Shown here: positions 47,581 through 60,839 of the stretch, piece after piece | Layout of the letters: the number at the start of each line of letters is the position of its first letter | Position numbering within the stretch: the stretch's first letter is position 1 | Source of the DNA: Homarus americanus | Taxonomy: Eukaryota; Arthropoda; Malacostraca; Decapoda; Nephropidae | Reading direction: 5' to 3' | DNA length: 64,000 nt | Assembly (NCBI RefSeq): GCF_018991925.1 | Contig: NW_024737042.1 | Coordinates: 17,503,678 to 17,567,677, forward strand | The notes under the pieces: model-generated | Databases searched by the model: none | What the model was told of the DNA's origin: nothing | What the model saw: the letters and a program-made list of their open reading frames with translations, nothing else | Program-made: the position numbers and the translations under genes

Positions 47581-49480
47581 ATATTGAGTTGAGGTTCGTA
47601 GGTTGGAAGCATCAGGCGGTGTATAACATGTGATTTTGGTCAATAAGCTTAATACAATACGTCGCCTATGATATCAACATATTAACTCAGCGGATAATGT
47701 TTTGTAAGCTTCTATATACTTCTGTGCCGTCTCTAGCTTGCTAAATCTTTTCTGTAATTTTATCTCCCCAGTTATAGAGGGATGGTGGATGGATGGAAAT
47801 GTGTGGAGGAGGGTGGAAGGGTGGAGAGGGATGGAGGATGGTGGAAGGATGGAGATGGGTTGAGGAGAGTTGAAGAGTGGAGACGGATGGAGGAGTGTGG
47901 ATAGGGGGGGAGAGTGAAGGGGAATGCAGAAGTGGAGGTGGTGATGGGGTGGAGGAGGGGAGAGATGGAGGTGTGGTGGAGGGGTGGTGGAGGGGTGGAA
48001 GGATGGAGGTAGTGGAGAGGTGGTTGGAGTGGAGAAAGGCGCTATGTGTTGCTGACAAGGTTACTCTGTGTATGTTCATCGTCACAGCCATCTTCATACT
48101 CACTCTGGTGGAAGGAATGATCATGACGATGGCCAGTAGTGTTGAAAGGAGGAGCTTCTCGAGCCACCATGTATACTGTACCAATGGGTGTTTATGTGTC
48201 CTGGTGTTGTCACAAATGTTTTATGATTAAAATGTAAATGGGTTTTTGTGATAATGATAGTGAAAGACCTTGAGGCTGATATAGTTAGCATGTACCATTG
48301 TACGGGCTGAATACTTATGAGCCGCACTGCTATGAAAGATCTCCAGAGACTCTGCTGGTGAAATGAGTAACCTTGACGTTAACGTTGGGTGGAGAGATTA
48401 CCAGATCCATTTTGTTCCAGCTGGTTGTGTTTGTAAGCGTCACTAACTATTCATTCTAGTGTAAATGAATGATTGTGATAATGACCAGTGGTGGGTGGAG
48501 GAGGGATTACTCGGACTAACGCGGCACAGTTGGGTGTTTGTGAACCTAGTTCTCTTTTGTCCAGCTATTAGCTTAGTGCTAAACAAAAGTATTACTAAGA
48601 ATTCCTTCCAAAAGATTCTGTATGTTAATATTGTTTCCTACCTGGAAAGTGCACGTATCTGTAAAACATAGTCTCAGTATAATTCATATACTATATTTGG
48701 AGGTTATTTCTGTGCTCTACCTTAAACTAACCAGCCAAGTAGCTTCTTACTTCATGAGTTACGAAGAATATTCACTTTTCCTCACACGTCTATAGTGGTT
48801 ACCCTTATCACCATTATTGTTATTTTAGCACACAGAAGAGTACAGTAGTTTAAACAAATAATTTTCGTATGAAAGTACTGCATCTGTGACAATATTTAGA
48901 GCACCAAGAAGAGTACAGTGCTAAAGTGATCACCATATATCTTGTGTACCATCATTAAACATGAATGACCATTGTTTGGTTTTATTTCTCGTCGTAATAA
49001 AACACTTATCCGCAAAGGAGTGGTGAGGGACACGCGTGCCTCTGATTTAATGTTACGTATTATTAGCTCCATAAATTAAGAACTTATAACAATAGTGGAA
49101 AATCCAATATCTGGAGGTTATTAGTTTTTCAAGTGGATTTATTCCCAGGTACGAGACTTGCCTCCACAAAGACCTGCTGGCAATTAGAGATGTGAATGAT
49201 AGTTGGTATAATCACCTCTTGGATGGTTTTTATTGGCCCTTGTTAAGAGACGCGACTTGGGAACATGAAGAATTGGTTCGCTGGCTTGATGAACACGGAG
49301 AATAAAAGGGGAAAGGGAAGGGGAGAATATTAAGAATGCAGGGGAGAGGGAAGAGAAGAATGTGAAGAATGGGGATAGAAGGAGGTGAATAAGATCAAGA
49401 AAAATATTCACTTTTTTTTTACGGGGGTTAGCCCACCCGGGCTCAGGTCACTGGCCCACATCAGGGCCTGGGGAGCGAAA
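47581..49480. other. Unique sequence, no gene recognised
   Basis: Includes a GGATGGAGG-rich purine stretch at 47780-48030. ORFs 47877-48230 (plus) and 47741-48184 (minus) overlap it and are not supported. Confidence 0.4.
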
Positions 49481-49483
49481 AAC

Positions 49484-49825
<342 letters not shown>

Positions 49826-49856
49826 CAAAGTAAGAGAAACAATTGAAACCCTGCAA

Positions 49857-49965
49857 TTGTGTGTAAATGAGGCAGAAAGTCAGATCAGCAACCTGGGACT
49901 TGGTCACAATTTTCGTGATGTCATATGGCAGCAGGGTCTACCATTAGACAACACATTAAGCTTCC
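49857..49965 (+). repeat. Dispersed ~107-bp repeat, copy R2
   Basis: Second copy of the repeat at 3699-3806, same orientation, with the same internal order and the same right end at GCTTCC. Confidence 0.75.
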
Positions 49966-51185
49966 AATATCTTCCCAGGCGGTAGTACCTCCCTGTTTGA
50001 TAGCTGCATTACATTCATAAACAAAAACAAACAGATAAATTCATTAAGTAAATTAATTTTAAATAAAAATACATAAACACACACTGACGAGCACGAAAGA
50101 ATTAAACATACATAAACATACGTACGCAAAAAATAAAAACATTTAAAAACACACGTAAACACTCATACAAACACACTGACAAACACAAACAAAGAGACGT
50201 ATAAACATGCACTTCTCGTTCCTCCGCATGTTGGCCTCATAAGACAAGCTTCATAACAACCTTAAGCAATTCAAACCTTTACGCAGCAGAACAGTTCACT
50301 GTGTTTAACGAACTAACAACAAAACACAAACCATCCTGACGTTTTCACTAACTGTTTGCTTAGGGGAGGAATTTATTCTGTTAAACAAAGCAGACTGTAT
50401 TTCTTCCCGTGCTAATATTTTTCTTGAGTTTATGTTTTTGGAGTGTTGTGATTATCATTGTCAGTCATACATTAACTGCATGACTCCATTCACTGCATGA
50501 ATCGTTGAAACTGCGAGATTCGAAGGTAATTTTTATGTTCCTGACTTCTTTTATATCCGGTTATATTACGTTAAAGGGTTGATGAACGTACTCGAGGATA
50601 TATCGCGAGTTCGTCTTTAAGTGTATGCTTGCTCAGGAAGTTCTCAATAATCTTTGTTTTTGTTCCCTGTTCATCAGATTAAGTTTTCGTCATTTAAGTC
50701 ATATTTTCAGTTAAGTTGTTGTCAGTTAAGTTCTTGTCAGTCAATTCATACTCACGTTCAAGTTTTCCTCTGTCAAGTAATACTTTCAGTCAAGCTTTAC
50801 TCAGTCATTTAAACTCTTAATTATGTTACAAAGTCAGTCAAGTTATTTTCAGTCAATTAATACTCCAAGTCGAGAAATAACTCTCGTTGAATCTCAGAGT
50901 CGCTGTCAACTAACTCATATCACAATACCTCAGTCGACTTTTCTCACTTATTCACTCCACGACATTCTGTATCTTTCTATTTCCTGATATTTCTTCTTTA
51001 ATTATCTCACTTTCCCCACTCTTCATCAACCCCCTTTTCATTTTATCGTTTTTACTAAATATCTTATTATTGCCGTCCTTGTTTTCTCTGATCATATTGG
51101 TTCTGTTGGAGGAGCTCGTATCGTCCTGAGCTGACTTGTGACTCTTAGCGGGATGTTCTGTACTGTACTTGAAACTTGGCATAGT
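49966..51185. other. Unique sequence, no gene recognised
   Basis: A weak recurring GTCAGTCAAGTT word between 50700 and 50890 hints at a decayed short tandem repeat. Nothing else seen. Confidence 0.4.
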
Positions 51186-51188
51186 GTC

Positions 51189-51442
<254 letters not shown>

Positions 51443-51504
51443 AATCCATTGTGGGTTATTGGCTCGAAAACTGAGATGTCAAATTTGAAGTCCTGGGTTC
51501 GATT

Positions 51505-51998
51505 TATCTCCATTTTCTATTTCCTTTCTCTCAAGCTTTCTTGACTTTCTCTGGCTTTTCCCCTCTTCTGAGTTCCCCTCCCAAAGTTTCCCAGTTTTTC
51601 TTGCCTCTCTCTCTGTTTACTTCCTTCCTCTTTCATCTTCCATCCTTCTCCTCCCCTCCTTCTCTTCCTCCTGTTTCCGTGTATACCATCCTATTTTCTC
51701 CAACTTCATCCTACTCTCTTCTTCATCTGCCCCTTTCCCTCCTCCTCCTCTTAATCCCACGGCTCCTCAACTCCCCTCCCTCTTCCTCTTACTTCTCCTT
51801 TTCTTCATTCACTTTCCCTCTGCAGCCTGTCTCCGAAACACTCATTCTCTCCTCTACCCTCTCTTCCCATTCCCCCAAATCTCTTCTCCATCCCCTCCCC
51901 TCTCCCCGTCTCCCTCAATCTAACCCTCCCCCGCCCCTTTCTGTCCCATCTCCTCCGTCTCCCCCAGTCTCTTCTCTTCTTTTCCCTCTCACCCCCCC
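51505..51998. repeat. Pyrimidine-rich tract
   Basis: About 490 bp of TTCC/TCTC-rich plus strand. The 182-codon Ser/Pro/Leu ORF is composition-driven. Confidence 0.85.
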
Positions 51999-52212
51999 TA
52001 CCCAGCTGACAAGGGAGATGTCTCCGCCAATCAAGCAAAAGATATTCTGTTTATCCTGGACGGCGCCCAGTTTGTGTTGGAGCGTATAGTTTATGGCACC
52101 AGGATATTGCATCAGTCTTTTGAGGAATATTAATGCCCTTGCTGCTTAAACACAGACACGCATACACACACACCCACACGCAAACACACACACGCGCGCG
52201 CGCTCGCAAACG

Positions 52213-52213
52213 C

Positions 52214-52262
<49 letters not shown>
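52213..52262. repeat. (GACA)n microsatellite
   Basis: Twelve GACA units next to CA-rich and (CG)n DNA. Confidence 0.97.
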
Positions 52263-52924
52263 CTACTGCCTTTGATCACCAAAGGGTCAAGACTAATTCG
52301 GCGCTGCTCCTGCGGCGGCAACTGCCTGGCCAATGTTGGCCCAATCCCCCAAGTCCCTCCCCTCAACCCCTCCCCCCCACCAGGTTGTCAACAAAATCCA
52401 GCCAAAACTGACAATTTCGTTTTGGAAAGGGGTGGGATCAGTGTTGAACATTGATGAACAGTGTTTAAGCCAGTGAATTCTGCACTAGACAGTACCAGTG
52501 AAAGCCGCGACCCACCAGTGAGGTCCACACCCAGAGATTAACTCCCCTGGGAACCGACCACCATCTTAGGAGCAGGTGGTATTCAGTAGTGTTAATCAGT
52601 TCACTCTGAGAACAGTAACTTAGTAGAGTGAGGTATTGTAACACCACACCACACCACACCACACCATACCACACCACACCACCCGGTATCTCCATGACCA
52701 CGTGAGGTTCTTCATATCAACTCCTATGGATAAGTTACTGCACCACGTAAACACCACACCACCAGGTGTCTCCATAACCACGCGAGGTCCTTCATATCAA
52801 CACCCGAGGGCGAGCTACGTGACCGCCTATGCGACCTCACACAGTAGGGCAAGAGACCAGCCTGGGACATCAACATAAGAACATAAGAACATAAGAATCG
52901 AGGAAACTGCAGCAGGCAGTACCT

Positions 52925-54805
52925 TGTTCCAATCGTCCACTACTCTATTTCCAAACCAATGTTTACCTATTTCGCGCCTAAATCTAAATTTGTCTAATTT
53001 AAAACCATTGTTACGAGTTCGCTCCTGGTTGGAGAGTTTGAGTACCTTGGTAATGTCCCCTTTGTTCAGCCCTGACTTCCATTTACACACCTCTATCATA
53101 TTGCTCCTCACTCTACGTCTCTCGAGGGAGTGCAAATTAAGATGCTTTAACCTGTCTCTGTACTCAAGGATCCTAATGCCCGGGATTAGTCTTGTCATTC
53201 TCCTCTGAAATTCTTTCCAAGGATTCGATATCCATTTTGTAATACGGTGTACAGAATTGAACTGCATAATCCAAGTGAGGTCTCACAAGCGAAGATATAG
53301 TTTTAAGATGACCTCGCTTGTCTTGTAACTAACACTCCTTTGTATGAACCCAAGTACTTTATTAGCCTTTTTTCGAGCAAATACACATTGCTTACTTGGC
53401 CTAAAATTCCTGCTTATCATTACTCCTAAATCTTTCTCGCACTCGGATTTATCAATAACATCGTTGTTCATCTGGTATCTGGTTACCCTGTTTACATCTC
53501 TTATACTGAGTACTTTACATTAGTCCACATTGAATTTCATCTGCCATTATTAGACAATTCGAAAAATTTGTTTATATCTTCCTGTAGTTTTGCGGAGTCC
53601 TCGTCAGATTTAATTACACACCCTATTTTAGTGTCATCAGCAAATTTACTTATGTTGCTGTCTACGTCGATATCTATGTCGTTTATGTATATAATAAATA
53701 ATTATAGTCCGAGTACTGAGCCTTGGGAAACTCCACTAGTGACGTTGCTCCAATGGGATTTAGAGCCGTTAATGCTCACTCGCTGTTTCCTGTCCTGTAA
53801 CCACGCCCTAATCTATTTTAGAATATCTCCTTTAATGCCATGAGACTCCACTTTTCTTATCAGTCTTTCGTGGGGGACTTTGTCGAAGGCTTTGCTAAAG
53901 TCGAGATATACCACATCATAATTGTGCCCCTAGTCCACTGATTCGAAAACAGATGAAAAGAATTTTAATAGATAAGTTAGACATGAACGCCCGTTTGTGA
54001 AGTCATGTTGGGGATCATTGATCAACTTGTGCTTCTCCAGGTGATTTCGAATAGAGTTTGAAATGATTGCTTCAAGTATTTTGCTTACAATTGATGTTAG
54101 ACTGATTGGTCGGTAGTTAGAGGATAGTGATCTATCTCCCTTCTTGAAAATCACTATTACATTCGCTATCCTCCAGGATTCTGGTACTACTCCCATTTTT
54201 AAGGACATGTTAAACAACTTTGCTAAGGGCATACTAAGCTTTTCCTTACATTCCTTTAATACTCTGGCAAATATCTCATCGGGACCAGGTGACTTATTAG
54301 GCTTTAGTTTGTCTATTTGCTTGTTAACATCGTTACTAGTCACTACTATCTCGCTTAATTTATTGTCTTCACTATCTCTGTATAGAGTCGGTGCCTCGGG
54401 TATCATGTTTAAATTTTCGGTGGTGAAAACTGTTGAAAAATATTTATTCAGGTTATTGCTCATTGCTCCATTGTTATCAGTTAGCTCGCCGGTATCTGAC
54501 CGTATTGGTGCAATCTTTTCTCGTGTTTTAGTTTGATACATTTGATAGAATCCCTTGGGGCTTGACTTCGCCTCCCTTGCTATTTTCAGTTCATTATTCC
54601 TCTTTCCTTTTCTTATCACGGTCTTAACCCTACCGGCCAATACCTTATAATAATCTCGGAGGTAAACTTCACCACGATTTATTCTCCTACCTATAATCTT
54701 CCTTTGTCCAATAATATTCTTTAAATAATTATTTATCCATTTAGGGTCATTGTTGATTGATCTGAGTTTTCTGTATGTTCTGCCTTTATGCATTAAGTAA
54801 CTCAT
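52925..54805 (-). pseudogene. CR1 ORF2 linker and reverse transcriptase
   Basis: The open piece 53930-54805 has the linker (KNIIGQRKIIGRRINRGE), QIDKLKPNKSPGPDEIFARV, VPESWRIANVIVIFKKGDRS and NYRPISLTSIVSKILEAIIS. It stops before motif A (TAG at 53930-53932). Past it, motif A FSKAFDKVPH, motif B (GVSQGSVLG, Pro replaced by Ser) and FADDTKIG are readable with stops between. The C-terminal piece 52925-53267 ends in GKHWFGNRVVDDWNK, where the deletion begins. Confidence 0.85.
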
Positions 54806-54921
54806 TATTTAATTGTTGTGGAACTCGGCAACCTTAGATCTCGTTATCAGGTCTCCGGGTAAGGTGAGGTCACCCTCTGTGAGTACATTGTGAGAGGTCA
54901 CCTCATGTGAGGTCATGTAGT

Positions 54922-55824
54922 TCACCCCCAAGCGTGATATCTGAGCTGCCTCTTCAAATTATCAAAGTTTGCCCTTCTGAAATCTGGGATTTTAGTGGAA
55001 TTTTCCTTGCGGCTGCCCTGAAATTCTAACTGGAATCTAATTTCTTTGTGATCGCTATGAGCAAGTTCGTTCCCTACCTCGACATTACTAATGAGGTTTA
55101 CTCTGTTTGACAGAACTAAATCGAATATATTAATACCCAGGGTGGGTTCGGTTATATGTTGGCTTAGGAAACAGTCCAGGATTGTTTCAAGAAAATCCTC
55201 TGATTCTGAGTTACCCATAAGATCAATCCAATCTATTTGGCTGAAATTAAAGTCACCTACTATACATACTTTGCTATGTTTGGAAGCCCTGTGCATTTCA
55301 TCCCAAATAAGTCCCTCATTAAATCTATCAAGATTAGGAGGTCTATATATTACTCCTGTGATTAGTTTTCCCCTACCATCGATTAATTCTATCCAAATTG
55401 TTTCTGTATTCCACTCTGTTTTTATTTCCTTATTTATTTCACACTTCAGATTATCCCTGACAAAGATTGCTACTCCGCCTCCTTTCCTAATCTGCCTATC
55501 GGTATGGAATAATTTGTAACCTGCAATTTGGTATTCGACAGGTAACTCACATGAGTCTAGGTTTATCCATGTTTCGGTAAATGCTATTATATCGATTTTT
55601 TCGGTACATACCAGCGGCCTGATTTCATCCATTTTGTTTTTCATACTTCTACTGTTTGCGTAGTAGACATTTAAGTTAGTCGTGTTCTGAGTCCTCTCTT
55701 TGTAGCATTTAGATTTTAACTCCCTGCCTAATTTAGTTTTGTCATAATTCCCAGCACTATTTCCCTGTAACCTTTCACTTTGTTTACCCATTCCCACTGC
55801 AGTCTCCTCCACCCCCGTGCTCAT
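54922..55824 (-). CDS. CR1 ORF2 N-terminal APE endonuclease, open over 300 codons
   Basis: Starts MSTGVEETAVGMGKQSERLQ. APE-type endonuclease blocks in order: NVYYANSRSMKNKMDE (Asn block), IIAFTETWINLDS (catalytic Glu), GYKLFHTDRQIRKGGGVAIF, LITGVIYRPPN, KVCIVGDFNFSQIDW (GDFN), INIFDLVLSN and NELAHSDHKEIRFQL (catalytic SDH). All key residues are present. The frame ends at TGA (54922-54924) shortly after YHAWG; the linker to RT (54806-54921) is out of frame with several stops. It would nick target DNA for reverse transcription. As part of a broken ORF2 it is a remnant, but this domain is intact. Confidence 0.88.
   Translation of the reverse strand: MSTGVEETAVGMGKQSERLQGNSAGNYDKTKLGRELKSKCYKERTQNTTNLNVYYANSRSMKNKMDEIRPLVCTEKIDIIAFTETWINLDSCELPVEYQIAGYKLFHTDRQIRKGGGVAIFVRDNLKCEINKEIKTEWNTETIWIELIDGRGKLITGVIYRPPNLDRFNEGLIWDEMHRASKHSKVCIVGDFNFSQIDWIDLMGNSESEDFLETILDCFLSQHITEPTLGINIFDLVLSNRVNLISNVEVGNELAHSDHKEIRFQLEFQGSRKENSTKIPDFRRANFDNLKRQLRYHAWG
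55821..55824 (-). promoter_or_regulatory. ORF1/ORF2 ATGA overlap
   Basis: ORF1 ends ...GAACATATGA and ORF2 starts at the ATG in the same four bases. Such stop-start overlaps allow termination-reinitiation in some LINEs. No ribosome-binding signal can be read from sequence. Confidence 0.7.
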
Positions 55825-56656
55825 ATGTTCTCCAAGCAGTTTAAAGACTTCGACATCTTTTGAACTGCCCTCTCGAGAGAGCCAGCCAGGGTTGCCATCC
55901 CATCTCTAGACAGATGCACCCCATCCCTAGCATAAAGGTCCCTTCTGCCGCAGAATTTGTCCCAGTTGTCAATGAATGGGACTGATATTGACTTGCAATA
56001 TCTGTCAAGACCGTCGTTGACACCAACTGCCCTTGACAACCATTCACTGCCAACTCCCCTTCTAGGCCGGACACCTCATATGATAGGGATCCCTCCCTTC
56101 GACCTAATACGTTCTATAGCTGTCTTGAACTTATCAAGAAGCTCCTCATTCCTACACCGGCCAATATCATTGCCTCCTGCACTGAGGCAGATAATGGGTT
56201 TGTTCCCCTTACCAGACAAGATATTGTCCATCCTGTCGACTATATCCCCACCCCAGCTCCTGGCAAACACACCCTCATCCTATTTTCATTTTTACCACAA
56301 AAAGCTCTGTCCAGGTACCGTACCTGGGAGTCAGCAACAATTATGGTTTTCCTACCTTTCTTGTCAGCCTTGCCCCTGACTATGCTAGCATCCAATTCAT
56401 CTATCAGAGGACTAAAAGAGTTGGTACACTTAGCTGTTGTTGTCGTATCCTTGGTGTGTTTTTTCACCACCAGTTTGGTCGTCCCTCTCCTCACAACCTT
56501 CCACTCTCCTAAGTTTTCGTCAGACACGGGCTTTCCTTGTCTCGTTTACTCCTTCATCCTCGCTATCTCTTCCTTTAGTTTCAAATTTTCTACCTTGGTC
56601 CTCTCTAACTCTGCCCTCAGAAGGGCACAGCCCTGTTCACAAGTCGCACTAGCCAT
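55821..56656 (-). pseudogene. CR1 ORF1 with SGNH (GDSL-type) esterase domain
   Basis: ATG at 56654-56656 (MASATCEQGC), then a coiled-coil-like LRAELERTKVENLKLKEEIA. TAA at 56546-56548 breaks the frame. The esterase domain has KTIIVADSQVRYLD (block I with the nucleophile Ser), ICLSAGGNDIGRCR (block III with Gly-Asn-Asp) and LYARDGVHLSRDG (block V Asp-x-x-His). A frameshift lies in a G run near 56250 and a TGA at 56076-56078. Esterase-bearing ORF1 proteins are known for part of the CR1 group. The role is thought to be RNA-particle or membrane related. Confidence 0.85.
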
Positions 56657-56898
56657 TACTGACAATTAATCTCCGGGAGCTAAGCCTGCTATGACCATTC
56701 CTTTAGTGAGTTCAGAACACAACTGTCAACTACATTTTGTATGTTCAATTCATGTTCCTTCTCCTTTTCGTAATGAAAGCTTTTGTTAAACGACGCCCCC
56801 CCCCCCCACCCATGTGTTTGTATTTAATAAGTCATTTCTGTCCAATGTGCAGTTTCAGTCTTCGGGCTGCAGAACCTTTTCAACAAACTGTTAATAAC

Positions 56899-57087
<189 letters not shown>

Positions 57088-57146
57088 CAGGCACGCACTC
57101 CCGTATGCACGCAAGCACGCACGCACGGACCCACGCACGCACAATA

Positions 57147-57245
57147 AATAGGGTTGGTTGCTGGTTAAATTAACCTCCAGTCCGAATTGGCAGTAACATA
57201 CCCACTCTTAGCCTAACCACTGGGACTGGGACCCATTAGAAAGGT
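57147..57245 (+). repeat. Short dispersed repeat S, copy 2
   Basis: Partial similarity to 20605-20760, again directly after CA-rich DNA. A telomere-like GTTAGGTTAGG lies just beyond at 57256-57266. Confidence 0.4.
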
Positions 57246-57299
57246 CACATTATAAGTTAGGTTAGGGTGGTGTACATTAGACCTATTTCACTAACATAA

Positions 57300-57640
57300 G
57301 ATTCGTCACCTCCTTCCTCCGCCTCTTATCCCTCCCTTCCCCCTCCGCCCCCTCCTTCCCCGATCCTCTCCTCCTCTTCTCTCCTTTCTCCTTCCTCTTC
57401 TTCTCCTCTCCTATTCTCCTCCCCCTCCATCTTTTCCTCCTCTCCACACCTCCCCTCCTCCGTCGTCATCTTATCCTGAACTCTCGTTTTATTATACATA
57501 TCGAGGGAAGGGGAGGGGAAGAGCGGGAGGGGAAGTAAGAGAGGGAATGAAAGGGAAGGGAAGAAAGGGAGGAGAAGAAAGGGAAGGGAAGAATGGGAGG
57601 GTAAGAATGGGAGGGGAAGGGGGGGTATGAAAGTAAATAT
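57300..57640. repeat. Adjacent polypyrimidine and polypurine tracts
   Basis: 57300-57478 is almost all C/T on the plus strand; 57503-57630 is almost all A/G (GGGAAGGGGAGGGGAAGA-like). The pair could fold back or form triplex DNA. Confidence 0.8.
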
Positions 57641-58485
57641 CTTGACAAAAAAAAATTCTCGTCGGGATTATAACAAAAAAATTGGTCATATATAATTGTA
57701 AAAAAACATAATATTATCATAAGGAAAATATCCACAGTGTATTATATATTTTAGGGGAATGTTAACGATAAAAGGTTGAGGATAAGATTTCATGTCACAC
57801 ACAGAGAAAAAATACATTGAAATGAATAGGAATCTTATACGAAATGATGGTGATCCTTATTTACGAAAACTTTTATTATTTAATGTGTCGTTAAACCTCT
57901 CGTAAGAATATTTGAGAATTAGATTTTATATCACGATTATTGTAGAGATAATTAAGGTGTTATATAATTGAAAATCTTATTTGATTTGTTAATAATTATA
58001 TAATTATACTCATTCATTTGTATATTAATGGGCAAAAATTAACTTGAGATTAAATGCAAATGAGATTTCAAGTGAAGAAAAGCGATAAAAAAGCTGATAA
58101 CATGTAAATTACTGTTATGTTGGATATAATCATATAACTTATAATGCATCAAGGTTAACTATCTTGTCTATAACATCTCACAATTTTTTTTTATTCATTT
58201 TCTTTTAATTTAAAAACTTCACCTTTTTTATTTACATTAAAATCACTTTTCAATTAATTTTTCCTGTGAATTTTCCAAACATACTAAAAGTTAAAAACTG
58301 AAAAATATAAATATTTTTTAGAAGAATTTTTTTCCTTGACTAGAAATGCTTGCCGACATAAAGTTGTTTAGTAATTATTTTTACTTTTTTGGGAAGAAGA
58401 GGAAAGACCCTCGCTTGATGAGTAAGTTAACTTGTTATTTAAGAGACAAATCTCTTTCTTCCTGGGTATAAATCATATGTTGTCT
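57641..58485. other. AT-rich spacer, no feature seen
   Basis: Strongly AT-rich with no ORF of note. Confidence 0.5.
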
Positions 58486-58489
58486 TATA

Positions 58490-60835
58490 AAGGCATACAA
58501 CATTCTTGGCATACATGTGTTATATAGCATACAACTTCCTGGCACACGTGTGTTATACAGCATACAACATCCTGGCATACATGTGTTATACAGCATACAA
58601 CATACTGGCATACATGCGTTATATAGCATACAATATCCTGGCATACATGTGTTATATAGCATAAAACATCCTGGGATACATATGTCATACAGCATACAAC
58701 ATTCTTGGCATACATGTGTTATACAGTCATACAACATCCTGGCATACATGTGTTATACAATCATACAACATCCTGGCATACATGTGTTATACAGTCATAC
58801 AACATCCTGGCATACATGTGTTATATAGCATACAATATCCTGGCATACATGTGTTATATAGCATAAAACATCCTGGGATACATATGTCATACAGCATGCA
58901 ACATTCTTGGAATACATGTGTTATACAGCATACAACATCCTGGCATACATGTGCTATATAGCATACAATATCCTGGCATACATGTGTTATACAGTCATAC
59001 AACATCCTGGCATACATGTGTTATACAGTCATACAACATCCTGGCATACATGTGTTATACAGTCATACAACATCCTCATTGGTTATATAGCATAAATATC
59101 CTGGCATACATGTGTTATACAGGGATACATATGTCATACAGCATACAACATTCTTGGAATACATGTGTTATATAGCATACAATATCCTGGCATACATGTG
59201 TTATATAGCATACAAATCCTGGCATACATGTATTTGGGATACATATGTCAAACAGCATACAACATTCTTGGAATACATGTGTTATACAGCATACAACATC
59301 CTGGCATACATCTGTTATATAGCATACAATATCCTGGCATACATGTGTTATACAGTCATAAAACATCCTGGCATACATGTGTTATACAGTCATACAACAT
59401 CCTGGCATACATGTGTTATACAGTCATACAACATCCTGGCATACATGTGTTATACAGTCATAAAACATCCTGGCATACATGTGTTATACAGTCATGCAAC
59501 ATCCTGGCATACATGTGTTATATAGCATACAATATCCTGGCATACATGTGTTATATAGCATAAAACATCCTGGGATACATGTGTCATACAGCATACAACA
59601 TTCTTGGAATACATGTGTTATACAGCATACAACATCATGCCATACATGTGTTATATAGCATACAATATCCTGGCATACATGTGTTATATAGCATAAAACA
59701 TCCTGGCATACATGTGTTATACAGTCATACAACATTCTTGGCATACATGTGTTATATAGCATACAACTTCCTGGCACACGTGTGTTATACAGCATACAAC
59801 ATCCTGGCATACATGTGTTATACAGTCATATAACATCCTGGCATACATGTGTTATACAGTCATACAACATCCTGGCATACATGTGTTATATAGCATACAA
59901 CATCCTGGCATACATGTGTTATATAGCATAAAACATCCTGGGATACATATGTCATACAGCATACAACATTCTTGGAATACATGTGTTATATAGCATACAA
60001 TATCCTGGCATACATGTGTTATATAGTATAAAACATCCTGGGATACATATGTCATACAGCATACAACATTCTTGGAATACATGTGTTATACAGCATACAA
60101 CATCCTGGCATACATGTGTTATATAGCATACAATATCCTGGCATACATGTGTTATACAGTCAAACAACATCCTGGCATACATGTGTTATACAGTCATACA
60201 ACATCCTGGCATACATGTGTTATACAGTCATACAACATCCTGGCATACGTGTGTTATACAGTCTTACAACATCCTGGCATACATGTGTTATACAGTCATA
60301 CAACATCCTGGCATACATGTGTTATACAGTCATACAACATCCTGGCATACATGTGTTATATAGCATACAATATCCTGGCATACATGTGTTATACAGTCAA
60401 ACAACATCCTGGCATACATGTGTTATACAGTCATACAACTTCCTGGCATACATGTGTTATACAGTCATACAACATGCTGGCATACATGGCACAGTCATAC
60501 AACATCCTGGCATACATGTGTTATACAGTCATACAACATCCTGGCATGCATGTGTTATACAGTCATACAACATCCTGGCATACATGTGTTATACAGTCAT
60601 ACAACATCCTGGCATGCATGTGTTATACAGTCATACAACATCCTGGCATGCATGTGTTATACAGTCATACAACATCCTGGCATGCATGTGTTATACAGTC
60701 ATACAACATCCTGGCATACATGTTTTATACAGTCATACAACATCCTGGCATGCATGTGTTATACAGTCATACAACATCCTGGCATACATGTATTATACAG
60801 TCATACAACATCCTGGCATACAATATCAAACAGTC
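58490..60835. repeat. 33/34-bp minisatellite array, about 70 units
   Basis: Two main unit types: a 34-bp form with CATACAACATCCTGGCATAC, ATGTGTTATACAGT and a 33-bp form ending TTATATAG. Minor types read AACATCCTGGGATACATATG (with GTCATACAG) and AACATTCTTGGAATACATG. On the left (58490-60130) unit types recur in ordered blocks; on the right (60130-60830) the 34-bp type is nearly uniform. Having no stop in several frames, the array yields long meaningless ORFs on both strands. Confidence 0.97.
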
Positions 60836-60839
60836 ATGT

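Larger units (their letters stand above)
52875..56725 (-). mobile_element. Near full-length CR1 LINE, copy 4 (3.85 kb)
   Basis: 3' terminal repeats at 52875-52898 (ATAAGAACATAAGAACATAA on the plus strand). The 5' end lies just beyond the ORF1 start. TCAAC at 52870-52874 and 56726-56730 may be a target duplication. It carries ORF1, ORF2 endonuclease and ORF2 RT in order on the minus strand. About 130 bp of the ORF2 end and 3' UTR are deleted near 52918 relative to copies 1 and 2. It is the reference copy for reconstructing the family's layout, though several stops and frameshifts make it inactive. Confidence 0.88.

Noticed and set aside
51541..52089. 182-codon Ser/Pro/Leu ORF resembling a secreted protein
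   Set aside because: Lies wholly in a polypyrimidine tract; composition explains the hydrophobic start.
58490..60835. Possible CRISPR array (regular short repeats)
   Set aside because: No unique spacers between repeats; units are contiguous and the genome is eukaryotic.
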